A stretch of DNA of 64,000 bases from Sciurus carolinensis (lineage: Eukaryota; Chordata; Mammalia; Rodentia; Sciuridae): positions 24,636,750-24,700,749 of the forward strand of contig NC_062215.1 of assembly GCF_902686445.1 (NCBI RefSeq), read 5' to 3'. The notes below the pieces were generated by a model that was given only the letters and a program-made list of their open reading frames with translations, was not told the origin of the DNA and did not search any database. The translations under genes were made by a program, and so were the position numbers. Below are positions 22,851-36,821 of this stretch, in pieces (position 1 is the stretch's first letter; every line of letters begins with the position of its first letter).

Positions 22851-24069
22851 GAGGGGTAGGAGGAAGGGGAAGGCCATTACATTATTACTACCAAACAACA
22901 ACAAACAGGACACTAAAACAAGGCAAAATAAAACAAACCCCCGAAACCCATCAAAGGCTTCTACCTTTGAAAAGTTGAAAGGAAGATGGCAGAAGGCGTT
23001 TAACCCTTCCAGAAAGGTTGCTTTGGAAACTTCCACCAGAGACAGCATGGAAGAGGCAGACCAAGACTGTCCTCTGGCAGGGAAAGAGGGTGAAAGCCAG
23101 CAGTACCCACCTGGGAGGTGTCTAATTCCACCCCCAGGAGACTTGTATGGAGTCTGGACTCAAGATTGTCATGCTTACCCTTGCTGAGAAGTCCAGAGAC
23201 TTCAAGCTTGGGGAGGGCCACAGGATTCTTGTGGGAGTGACTCTCCAATCTGAGTCTCAGAGGCACTTAGGGAGAAATGTCCATTCTCCTTAAGGGGCCC
23301 CCACTTCTCCCTTCCCCCTCCCCAAACAGCTCAGTTTCCAGGCAGTGTCTGGGTTAATTAATATGGATGTATAACAGTGCTGCAGCAATCAATAAATCCC
23401 TGCTCCGAGCAGATCCCATCCTCAAAATCCGATTACCCTGAGAAACTCCAAAATGGGGAGAGGGATCAGAGGGCCCCCTCCTAAAAGAGGGGAGCTGGTT
23501 CTTGCTAGCCCTGTCTTCCAAGGTTGGCCAGGAAAGCCCATACAAGGCAAAAGGTACTGAGGAAAAGTCCTGGAAAGGGACTAAGTATGGGGAATTATGC
23601 TGACTATTCTGTCTTCCCCTTTGCTCTGAATCCTTGGCTTCCTCCCTAACATCCAGGTCCCAGGGATAAAGGAACCAGGCAGGGAAAAGAGCTTCCTCTT
23701 GAGTCTCCAGTGTCCTGTCCTCCCAGCCCTCAGTGAAAACTTCTCACAGCCAGGGAAGGGTTAAGTGTCCCTACCACAGTTATGGAGAGGAAGCCGATGA
23801 AATATGGGCACTTGGAACTCCAGGCCCGGCTGGCTTTCCTGTTTACACTTCTTTATACTTCCTCCCACCCTGTGGCCTCAGAGAAACATAACAAAATAAA
23901 ACAAACAACCAAATAAAACAAAAATCAAATTGTGCACTGAGTGGTGGCCAGGCTGGACTCAGAGCAAAAGGGAAACTGCAGCCTTAGTCTCTGGCTGCCA
24001 CCTCCTGGGGTTTTCTCCAGGTTAAGGATTTGGTCAGAGGATGCCAGAGGGTGCTTGTAGCCCAAAAGG
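22851..24069. other. HOXB4-HOXB5 interval, nothing recognised
   Basis: No gene, RNA or notable repeat found. Confidence 0.5.
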
Positions 24070-24245
24070 TTAGTGCCTGGCAGTGGAGAGAAAGTGGCAG
24101 GAGAGGAAGGAGAAGAGAGAGATGGAGAGATTGGAGCAGCATTTCCATATAGAGACTTTTGGGGAAAGGTGGGAGGAGAGGACTTAGGTCTGGGGCAGGG
24201 AGAGTTCTTTGCCTAGAAATTCCTCCCCAACTCTCATCACCTCCC
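24070..24245 (+). repeat. Inverted duplication, arm A
   Basis: About 176 bases, TTAGTGCCTGG to CATCACCTCC, nearly identical to the reverse complement of 25129-25306. By eye there are fewer than ten differences including two or three small indels. No coding potential was recognised; the matching ORFs in the two arms are a by-product of the duplication. Confidence 0.93.
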
Positions 24246-25128
24246 CCAATTTGTCCCCGTTGGGGTTCAGGGAGAATTGTTGCCCAGACAGCCCAAAATG
24301 GGGAAGAGGAAAAGCCAGTTCCGGCTTCTTCTCCAGGATACACTTAAAGCCAGAGGAGACCCTCCATCGGTTTGGTTTCTGAGGCTTAAGTGGGCACTTC
24401 CACCCAGGGCTGCTTTTTGCCATTCAGGAAAATCTCTGCAGGTATGTCCCTGGGCTGCTAGCATCATTCTCTTTATCAGAGTTTACAGAACTGATATATA
24501 TATGAGTGGGAAAACATCTTCAGGGACAAGCTTGATTGTCTGGGGCTTCAGGCTACTATGAAGGTTTCGGGAAAGAGAAGCTAAAGTAAGGCCAGGGGCA
24601 CAGTAAGAATGGGGTTCCCCTGGATGCCCCCAAATTGGACCCTGCCTGTGTTACACTCCTCCCCTGCACTTCTATCAGTCTCTTGCCTTGTGTAAAGTGA
24701 AAACCTGTGGGAAGCCATGCCTCTAAAATGTTTTCATATTTTAAGTGATGCTGACCAGTCATTTTTCCAAGGGACACATGTGTCCATCATTCTTGGGGAA
24801 ATGTTTTTTCAAACCAAGGGGAGGACCCCAAGCCCTCTCTCCTCTAACTCTGTTCTAAGAGCCTATTAAGGTTCTCTTGTAAGTGAGGCATGGGCAGAGA
24901 AGGGCAGTTCAGAAAACAGAGCGGCTTCAGAAGAGAGAGGACAGGACGGGAGAGTCCCAGTTCCCCTTAATGGAAAAGGGAAATCTTGTTACCCCTTTCT
25001 TGTCCTCAATATCAGAAACCCCTCAAGATGCCACATTTCCAATCCCAGGAACTATCGATCTACAAGGGAGTTGGTGAGCTGAATCAAGAGATGGTGGGAC
25101 AGAGAAGGAAATTGGTTGGTTAGTGCTT
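24246..25128. other. Spacer between the inverted arms
   Basis: 883 bases of unique sequence with no gene recognised. It contains ACTGATATATATATGAG and a purine-rich stretch at 24.88-24.97 kb. Confidence 0.6.
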
Positions 25129-25306
25129 GGAGGTGATGAGGGTTGGGGAGGAATTTCTAGGCAAAGAACTCTCCCTGCCCCAGACCTAAGTCCTCTCCTC
25201 CCACCTTTCCCCAAAAGTCTCTATTTGGAAATGCTGCTCCAATCTCTCCATCTCTCTCTTCTCCTTCCTCTCCCGCTTTCCCTCCACTGCCAGTCCAGGC
25301 ACTAAA
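25120..25306 (-). repeat. Inverted duplication, arm B, with short terminal inverted repeats
   Basis: This arm is the reverse complement of arm A. It is bounded by TTAGTGCTTGG (25120-25130) and CCAGGCACTAA (25295-25305), an 11-base terminal inverted repeat with one mismatch. No clear target-site duplication flanks it. Whether this is a small mobile element or a replication-slippage product cannot be decided from sequence alone. Confidence 0.85.
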
Positions 25307-26540
25307 TTGATCTCCCCAGTGATCTTAAACTGGGGAGAGGTGTCGATTTGGTGGAGAAGAGGCCTCTGGCTTTTAGAATAAGGGTGACTTTTCCTTAAAA
25401 ATAACAGGCCCCCCCTGGGGGTCAGATGCTAAAGTCCCTCTGGTTTGTGGTGCCAAAAAACAAAGGGGTCTTTGGGGGTCCGATAGGGAGAGAGGAGGAA
25501 AAAGAGGAGAGAGAAAAGAGCACCTTCCCAATTTCCTCTCCCAGCTCCTGGGTCTTATTGCTGCTTTCCCACAGTTGGGGGTCTGTGTTCTTGAGGTGTT
25601 ATTTGTGGAGGACTTGCCAGGGATCTACTTAAACACCTAATTCCTCCAGGCTAGGGCAGAACCTCCTCTGTTCCTCACTTCCTGATCAGGAATTAGGTTT
25701 GGTATTGAAGGAGATTACCCTCACTGTCCGCTCCCCATTTTGACCTCAAGATCCTTCTTGGAACCTAGCAGAAGAGATCACTTGGAGCCAATGGGTTGAA
25801 TTTTGGTGCAATACCTCTGCACTTCCCATCCTGCATAAGCCTGATGAGGTCATTGAGAAAAGAGAGGTTCTCTTTTGTGGGGCTCAAAGATCCAAAAGCC
25901 AGAGAGTACCCCAGGGCAAAGCGGCCCACAGCAGCCTCTTTCCCTGGTGCTTTTTCTCAGCTCAGATATATTCAGATAAAAGTGTCCAGCAGTGCACCCA
26001 CCCATTGCCCCTGACAAATGAATCTCACAGTTTCTTTCCTGGGGGTGGGAAGATAATCTGAAGATAGCCAGCAGTGAAATGCTCCCCCCACAACAGGCCC
26101 TTCTTCCAGCAGTGCACACCCTTCTTTCTTACTCCCGAAATTTCCAAGGTCAGTGAAGGAACATGGGTCTCCTGCAAAATCCCTTTTCCCCAAAGAATCC
26201 GACACTATAGCAGACATAAACCAGGCATCCTCGAACCCTGAAGGCTTTTGGAACTGAGTGCCCCCACTTCAGGCACCCAATATCTCAGAACTGGGTACAA
26301 AAACATGCTGAATTTTCCCTACATCACTCTAAAGCCCTGCTGGAAGCAAGATTTCCTTCCCCTAGTCCCAAACCCCAAAACTGCAAGGGAAGAAAGCGAA
26401 AGCTGGAAGCAACTTACTGCGGGAGTGCTGGGCCTGGGCTGCCGTCACTGCCTCCTGGGCTGGTCAGGCTGCTCTAGGCTGAGAGAGCGCTCACCTACCT
26501 CTGCCCCCTTCCCCACCACAGCGAGCAGTTAAAGTGTCAC
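25307..26540. other. HOXB4-HOXB5 interval, nothing recognised
   Basis: No supported gene or element. Confidence 0.5.
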
Positions 26541-26770
26541 TTAACATTCTGGAGAATGTGAAATATACCGCGCGGTGTCAACTCCCCAAAACCATAAAAC
26601 TAACTTTATGGACCTCACGTGACTTTCTCGAGCCAGTGAGGGGTATCTGTCTGACTTCTCGGCGATTTTTACGATCTAACTTCAAGATAAAACCCCTATC
26701 CATTTGACATCTAAATGTCATAGCGACTTTTGGGATAGTTTGCTATCGGTAAAAGGGGACAAATTCAAGG
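26541..26770. promoter_or_regulatory. Conserved-looking block 3' of HOXB5 with E-box and inverted sites
   Basis: In 230 bases: CCATAAA-N6-TTTATGG (26592-26611), CACGTGAC (26616-26623), CGGCGATTTTTACGATC, TGACAT-CTAA-ATGTCA (26705-26720) and CTATCGGTAAAAGG. It is sharply different from the flanks. The CACGTGA motif also occurs in the HOXB4 and HOXB7 promoters, so it could be an enhancer or a cryptic promoter. Confidence 0.42.
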
Positions 26771-27547
26771 GGTGAAGGGGAACAAGGGCCCAGTACAGCC
26801 TCCAGGACCCTCTGCTGCCTCCTCACCAGCTCCCCCTCCCCCCAGGTCCTGTAAGAAGTTGGGCCCAGCTGGAAGGGAATTGACCGGGTAAGTGTCCAGA
26901 CTTGACTCTTGGGCTCAGGGTGGAGGCTGACTTGGATGGAGGAAGACTGGGCCCTGGCCCTGGGCCATGGCTGGAGGGAGAACCAGAGATCTTTCAGGAA
27001 GGACCCCTACTCCTAACCTAACCAAAGAGGGAAGGTCAGTTGGGCCTCTGGAGAGAAGGAGCCCTTGAAAAGTGTAGAGAAGACTGAGGGTGAAAGGACA
27101 TCTTTGAAACTGAGCTGATGATCTTTTTTCTTGCTTTAGTGGGTGGCAAAGCTGAATTGGGATTTGGAGCAGGCGACATGCCAGTCGGGCAGGCCTCTAT
27201 AATTCCCCAAAGGCCAGGAGCCTCCTGCTCAAGACTTAGGCCTAAATTACTTTCCCTGGAGAGTTTTCCAGAGGCTTTTCTGACCAGCTGGTGGAAGGCC
27301 AAGAAGGAACCCATCTCAGCCCCACATGAGGTTCCTGGCCCTCTTAGTCCCCCAGTCACGAAGGCCTGTCTCTTGGCCCAAGCAGCATTGACCAAGCCAG
27401 GACTAAGAAAGCCTGCTGGTAAGCATTCTACCTGCCCTTCTCTAAACCCTAGATTTATTGAGAATGATCCTAGGGTGTGCCTGGTGATGGGAGAGGCAGA
27501 CCCCCTGGAGAAAAGACAAGTGGAAGGGCAATGGAGTAGGGGAAACA
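26771..27547. other. Region beyond the HOXB5 3' end
   Basis: No gene called. The 194-codon plus-strand ORF at 27118-27702 runs into the HOXB5 3'UTR on the opposite strand, has an overlapping antisense ORF of 170 codons and no recognisable domain. Confidence 0.45.
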
Positions 27548-27553
27548 TTTATT
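27548..27553 (-). terminator. HOXB5: HOXB5 polyadenylation signal
   Basis: AATAAA on the minus strand followed by TGTTTCCCC. It implies a ~0.95 kb 3'UTR and a ~2.5 kb gene, in line with known mammalian HOXB5. Confidence 0.6.
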
Positions 27554-28264
27554 TGACTTTAAGGAAAGCTACAAACAAATACGAAAAACAAACCACTGAG
27601 ACAGGCCTGGCAAAGACAGATTTCACACATAGCACAGCATCCACTCACTCACTACAAATGATCTTGGAAGAGAAATGGATAGGGAGGAAGAGATGGGTCT
27701 GACCCAGAGTATCCCCATATTTACAAGCTTTGGGTCCTCTAGTAGACCCACAGAGAATACGCAAGACATTTTACACTGAGTATTATTTGTTTCAGTACAC
27801 TCCCAGACCAGGCCTTGGGGCCTACCAGGCAGAAGAAACTTAAAATCTCACTATTTTCCTTCCCTCTTCTCAACATCACCCTGGTGGTACTCCCTGGCCC
27901 CTTCTCAGCCCAGGACCAAGTCACTGGGAGAGTGAGGAGGGAGGAGAAGGTGGAGGAGTGAAAAGAGACACAGTCATGGACTCCATCTCAGAGGCCAGCT
28001 CAGTTGGGCCTGGCGCTGTGGCACTACCCTACCTCAATTGCTGCCTCTTAGCGAAGTTTCCAGCTGAAACTCAAAAATACAGCAATCATTCTTTTATAAA
28101 TAAGTTAGAACACAGATGGGAAGGGGAAAGTTCACATTAAACATGCGAATTTCTTTTTTTTTCCCCTGGGGGAAGGAGCGCAACCACAGATACGAACATT
28201 CAGAAACACTGGCGGATTTGGGGTGGGCAGAGGGGAGTGGGGAGCATGGAGGGGAATTAATAAG

Positions 28265-28306
28265 AATTATTATTATTATTATTATCATCATCATTATTAT
28301 TATTAA
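28265..28306. repeat. (ATT)n microsatellite in the HOXB5 3'UTR
   Basis: ATT trinucleotides interrupted by CATCATC. Confidence 0.92.
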
Positions 28307-28510
28307 CAATAATAACAAGATAACCAGTCCAGGAGAGAGGGAGCCACGGGAAGACGTAAGACCGAACGAAAAATTATAACACAAGGCCAGGGTGAGGCAG
28401 GCTCATGGGAACCGGTCCCCAGCGGTCAGCGGCAGCGCAGGGAGGATCGGAGGGGTCGGGGCTGGGGGTGGCGCGGCCTGTGGGGCCGCCCAGGGCTCCT
28501 CCGTGCGGGT

Positions 28511-29982
<1,472 letters not shown>

Positions 29983-30270
29983 TTGGGTGATTTTGGAGGG
30001 CTTGATTTGTGGATCGTGGTCGTTATAACCCTGTGCTTCACGATTTATGATGTATTAATGAATTATAGCGATGCACTGTACTTCGTTTTGCTATGTATGC
30101 GGCCAAATATGGGGGGGGTTTGAAAGGGGGATGGGGGGGCGTTAGGGAATCACGTGCTTTTGTTGACCAGTCGTAAATTCTCGCTGATGACCTCAAGAGG
30201 TAATTCATGCTCTATGGTTACAAATAATGACGATCCGAGAATCGTTAGGGCCGATTCAATGCGAGCCTCC
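29983..30270 (-). promoter_or_regulatory. HOXB5: HOXB5 proximal promoter with CArG box and E-box
   Basis: Upstream of the start codon: AATCAAGCC, TTATAACGACC, CATTAATACATCATAAATCG and CATTGC-type sites; a consensus CArG box CCAAATATGG at 30103-30112; an E-box CACGTG at 30151-30156 (169 upstream of ATG); and TGACCTCAAGAGGTAA at 30188-30203. The E-box placement parallels HOXB4 and HOXB7. The CArG box would suit SRF or MADS-type factors. Confidence 0.45.
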
Positions 30271-32029
30271 GAGAGAGGGGGAAAAAAGGAGAAGGGGGAG
30301 AAACGGAGAAGGTTGGCGTTGGCCTCTGAGCAGAGCGCGCCACCTCCCGGCGATCGGCGGGAGCGCGAGCCGCAGGCCGCCATGGCGTCGGCGGCTGCCT
30401 CCCTGCTGGCTCCCTGCAACCGCCAAGCGAGAAAGAAACCCGACCGGCTGTGACTCACTCGCGGGGTTAGGTCTTTAGAAGACGGGTTTGAGCCTTTTAC
30501 CCACTTTCTTGGGGTGACGTTAGTCTCTCTATTTGTGCCTATCAAATTATCGTCATTATTATTTTAACTGTGGATGAAATGATCAAAGGTTGAGTTGCTT
30601 GTCCCTTAATCGGTCTTTGCTAGTTGGGGGCAGAAATGCGGGGGAAAGGGTTGGAAGTTGTGTGTGGAAAACAATTATTTTGATTCCCCCCCCCCCCCAC
30701 CAAACTCATTCCAGCCTGCTTCCTAGTGGGGCTGCCGAGTCGGTCCACAGCCTCAAGCCTGAGCACCGGAGCTGGGCTGGAAGCTTCAAGACACAGGAAA
30801 GCTTACTTCTCCTAGGCCCCTTGGAAATTTAGAATCATCTTCCTGACCTCATCATCCTTACCCGAGGCCTGGGAATGGCAGAGCAGGACAGGAATCCTAG
30901 AAGGTGAACATGGCTGGAATTAAGTGGCCTAATCGCTGAAAAGATTGCAGCGGCCACTGCCTGGGTGGCTGGGGTTTGGGTAGTAACATGTGCCTGAGAG
31001 TTTGGGGTTAAAGCAGACCCTTCACCTTGTCTCCAGATGCCGACTTTGCATTCGAAGGTACCACTGAGGGCCCCTTGCTGGCAGCTGGGCAGTTTGTATT
31101 TGCCCACTGACCTACCGCCTTCCCAGGGAAGGGGTTCCCTGGACTGGTGGTGTCTTGCTGAGCAAGCTGGGCGGCCAGAAACCACTGCAGCTGGGCCCCT
31201 TCTGCCAGGAGCTGTTTTCTTTAAAAATAAAAAAAAGGGAGAGAGGGAGGAGGAAGAAGGAAAGGAAAACAACGTCTGCAGCTAGCTGCCTGGGTGAGGG
31301 TGGAGGTAGAGAGAGAAGGGCCATTTTCCGTTAAGAGGATGAGACCAAGTGCCTCATCACCTGCCCTCCTGCCCTTAAGTCTCCAAGGAGCAGGGGAAAG
31401 TCATGCCCTTGGCCTCACAACTACCGGAGGCTTCACATTCTCCTTCTTGTCTCTGAGCTCCTATTTGAGGTGGTAAGGGGTGCCTGGAACCTTCTGCTGC
31501 ATAGTGGTGAGATGCCCAGTGGCCCCGTTTTTTCAGACCCCAGAGCCACAGGCCAGGAGCAAGAGCCATGGCCAGCGGAGACCTGGCCCTGCGGGTGGGC
31601 CAGAGGTCAGGGGCCTCACCCCAACAAGGACAGAAAAGCTCTGCTGAGGCACTCGGACCTGCCCAACTCGTTGGTCACTACAGGGGCTTTGGGCAAGGGG
31701 CCCTCAGTGGTGTCCCTCCTGTCATGGACAAACGAAGAAAATCTAGAGAATAAAAGGGAAAGGGACCCTCTCCATTGAGGGTCTGCACCAGGAGAGGCAG
31801 TTGTGAGGCTTAGCATCAGACAGGCACAATTCTGGGGCCTGGGAAGACGGATGGTTCCAACGTTTATCTCAAAAGTACTTCCATGGAGTTCAGGCGGCTA
31901 AGAAGGCCCCGAGGCAGCCTAGAGCTCCTGAGTTCAGGCTCAGGGAGGATGGGGTAGTTGGAATGCAGAGTGAGGAGGGGAAAAATGCAGGGGAAGATTG
32001 GAGGTGACTGAGCGGCGAGTTTTCATGTC
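30271..32029. other. HOXB5-HOXB6 interval
   Basis: GC-rich to 30.48 kb, then an AT-rich, conserved-looking patch at 30530-30600 (CTATCAAATTATCGTCATTAT). From 30.6 to 32.0 kb nothing is recognised. Antisense transcripts are known across HOXB5-HOXB6 in mammals, but I cannot place exons here. Confidence 0.4.
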
Positions 32030-32035
32030 TTTATT
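32030..32035 (-). terminator. HOXB6: HOXB6 polyadenylation signal
   Basis: AATAAA, embedded at the edge of an AAT-rich stretch (32030-32070), followed by GACATGAAAACTCGCC. Gives a ~0.6 kb 3'UTR. Confidence 0.5.
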
Positions 32036-32173
32036 ATTATTATCATTATTAATAATATTAATATTATTACCGAAGTATTTCACGTCCAGAACTAAGACAA
32101 GACTACAAACACAACACATAGAAAATTAATAAAATAGAACTTTGTTTTCTTCTGAGGCTCCTCTTCTTACTTC

Positions 32174-32181
32174 TAGGTAGT
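32174..32181 (-). promoter_or_regulatory. HOXB6: miR-196 8-mer seed match in the HOXB6 3'UTR
   Basis: The minus strand reads ACTACCTA, complementary to miR-196 nucleotides 1-8. It lies between the HOXB6 stop codon and the poly(A) signal, so it would be in the mature mRNA. Confidence 0.6.
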
Positions 32182-32650
32182 ATGTGCTCCTTCCAGTGGC
32201 TTTGGGGAGAGGGTGGGAGGGACGACAAGTCTGGGGTCAGGGAGTCTTCAAGGCCCCTGCTGAGGGGACAGCGAATCTACCATTGAACCGTGCACAGGGG
32301 ACATGGACGAAATGAGACGCGACATGGACAAGAGCATTTTGCTCTGCTTCCAGGAAACATCAAGTGAGTTCGATCCTCATTTCTCACCGGGGAGCCTGAT
32401 AGGGCCAAGACGGGTTCCTCTGGGAGGGAGGAGGCGCTAGGGTGCTGGGTGGGCTCAGGCTGCTGGGCCTCCGAGCACCGGGCTAGAGCTCTGCGGGCGG
32501 GGGCGTGCAGGAGAACACTGGGCCCCGCCTGTCGCACGCTGGAGAGCAGGTCCCCAGGCTCCCCCGCCCGCAGAGCCTTCTCGGGCTCTCCAATGCCCTC
32601 AGCTCCCCACAGGCCTCTCCCTTCGCGTCCCCCCTCCCATTCCAGCACCT

Positions 32651-34372
<1,722 letters not shown>

Positions 34373-34570
34373 TGGGAGGGGAGGCGCGCGAGGCCGCTGC
34401 TGCTCCGCCGGGTTTATGATTTGTTGTGTTTTATAGTCCGAGCGCCGCGCCTATTAGTAGTATATCCGAGATTGGGTTTTAGCTGAGGGGGGATGGCGAG
34501 GTGCCAGTGAGGGCCAGAAGGAAATACAACCATCTGATCCAACACTGACCAATGGCAGAGGCAGGAATTG
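34373..34570 (-). promoter_or_regulatory. HOXB6: HOXB6 proximal promoter
   Basis: Contains TTTATGATTTG, TTTTATAGTCCGAGCG, TATTAGTAGTATATCCG and a CCAAT motif GACCAATGGC (34549-34553, about 177 upstream of ATG). No CACGTG E-box is present, unlike HOXB4, HOXB5 and HOXB7. Confidence 0.45.
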
Positions 34571-36510
34571 TCAAATAGCACCCAGGAGGAGCGCAGCCCG
34601 CACGAGGGACCCGCGCACAAACCTATCAACCTTTTTTTTCCTCCTTCTTCTCTTTCTCTTTTCTCTCTCTCTCTCCCCAACAACACAACGCTTCCACCTA
34701 CGTAAGATCTGCGAAAGAGGCGTCTGTGCCTTTGAGGGAGGAGGGAGCATTTGGTTTGAGACCACCCCATTCCTCAGTGATTAAATAAATACATCCCTCC
34801 CCCACTCCACGCAGGATAGGAAAAAGTTAATTGTGTTTTCAGAAAAGTTAACCCCTGCGTTGCTTAGGCCTGTTCCCTCAAGGGAGGGCTAGGCAAATGT
34901 CCCTGAACCTCCTTGAGAGAAAACTAAGGGAGGTTTGTTTCTAAGGTTTTGTGTTGGCAGAAAGGAGGCAGAGTTAGGCACTAATTTGCATCGTTTCAGA
35001 ATCCGAGGCAAAGACGAAAACACCCTTCAACCCAGGTTTTGAAAATCGTTTTTCCTGTTTATCAGGTCTGCTCTCTCTTCTCCAAGTCTGGGTTTGTTAT
35101 CCCTCTTCCCCACAACTCTCATGATCTGAGAGAGCAGGCCAGATTCTCTACCTAGAAGACACAGAAGAGGGGGAAATGGCAGCAGGGTATGAGCCCAGGC
35201 TGCCTTCTCTGGCTCTGCAGCTAGGCGAGTAGCTATTTGGAAGCCGGAGGCTCCTTCTTCCCAAGACATCCCACCTTGTTAAGGAGAAACACCCAGCCTA
35301 GATGACTTTATTTGTCTGATCCCTATCCTGTCTCTAATCCTCACTCTGACCTTATCTCCCACCAAAAATGAACTAAGAATATCTTGGGCTATAGGTTTTT
35401 AAGAATCAAGGATGTCCCTCCCAGTGAACCTGGGGACAAGGAAGAAATTGTTCTGATACTGACGGCAATCAGAGGTCACCAGGAAGAGAGGAGCCCTAGT
35501 CTCTTTTCAAGATCTCTCTAGAAGCTGACAGTTCTTAAAATTATTTCCCAAGACTTGGTCTTGGTTTAGTTTTATACTGAGGGAGGGATGTTCAGTCCTC
35601 CTGTAGACTTAACAGCCCCCATCCTCTCTCCAGACACCCAACCCTTCTGTCTATTTCTAAGCCTCTCTACAATCCCCTCCCTTACCTCATGTTTGTATCA
35701 TTAGCTTTGCTGCTGTACAAGCTTGAGCTTAAGAGAGTATGTACATCTCTGCTCCTTCTTTATTACTCAAGGAAAATGAGCATTGAACCCAGACTGGGAG
35801 ACAGGGCCACAGTGTGTTTCCAACATTCTAATAAGCATTCACAGGCCAGGCAGTGAAGTGTGACAACCTTCCCACCTGGGGATAGGAAGGGGTCAGGGTG
35901 TGAGACAAATCTGATATCAGGCTAGGCTGATGCACTTTTGCTTCATTCTTTGGACTCCTTTTTGTGAGCCTGCCCTGCCCACTAATGATGGAAGGTGGTA
36001 GAAGGCTGAAGTTGAATGAGGATGGAGACTTATTTAGTTGCTCTCTGAACTCAGGTAAACTTCTAGGCTGCACCTTCAAGGCAAAGTGGCCATCCCTGAA
36101 TGTCCCTCCCATCGTTTCCTACCCTGACTCTCTGGAGGTTATGATGAGCACTTTAAGAATGAAAATTCCCCAAACATTGGAGAAGCATAAATGCTCTAAT
36201 CTAGCTATGGTTAGGCCCATAGGTCAGGGCTGTTTGAGCAGGGGAGAAAGGTAGAGAAGGGTGCTTGTATGCACCGACCTCTGCCTTGAACTGAGACTGG
36301 GCCCTGGGCCTCAGTCCTCCTCCCTGGTCACAATGTCCCATCTTAGGACTATACAGTATGGTCTTCCTGTAGAGTATGGGCAGAGTAAGAGGCAGTCAGA
36401 GAGGGGGCACTACCCCTGTGATAGAAGCAGGAGAATATTTGACTTATCCTTAGAATCACAGTTCCCAAATTAACCTCACCTCTGCAGGTTGCCTGTTGGG
36501 AGATGGAGCC
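34571..36510. other. HOXB6-HOXB7 interval, nothing recognised
   Basis: Mostly unremarkable unique sequence. One octamer-type ATTTGCAT at 34984-34991. Confidence 0.45.
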
Positions 36511-36640
36511 ACTACAGGCAGGGCCGGCGCCTGGAGTCGGGCATGAAAGGAAATAGCGCCTCATCGCTCTTATCTAAGCCCAGAGGTATTTATGAGCGTT
36601 TATTCGTCTGATCCGTTTGTTTGGGAAAAAGAGCAAGCAG
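36511..36640. promoter_or_regulatory. Small conserved-looking block
   Basis: GGGCATGAAAGGAAATAGCG and GTATTTATGAGCGTTTATTCG carry two CDX/HOX-type TTTAT cores with CpGs. Regulatory role inferred. Confidence 0.28.
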
Positions 36641-36769
36641 GCATGGCCTGGCCAGAGACTGCCTGGTTTCTGGAGCCAGATCTCCACGAATTTGTCTGTG
36701 GTTCGGTTCTTGGTCCTCTGTCTCCATGGGGGAATATGTAAATACACAGCAGTCTGCCATTCTCGTAGT

Positions 36770-36772
<3 letters not shown>

Positions 36773-36817
<45 letters not shown>
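36773..36817. repeat. (TC)n microsatellite
   Basis: Uninterrupted TC repeat, ~45 bases. Confidence 0.96.

Positions 36818-36821
<4 letters not shown>

Noticed and set aside
27118..27702. 194-codon plus-strand ORF 3' of HOXB5
   Set aside because: Overlaps an antisense ORF of 170 codons, no recognisable family, no splice or promoter context. Probably chance.
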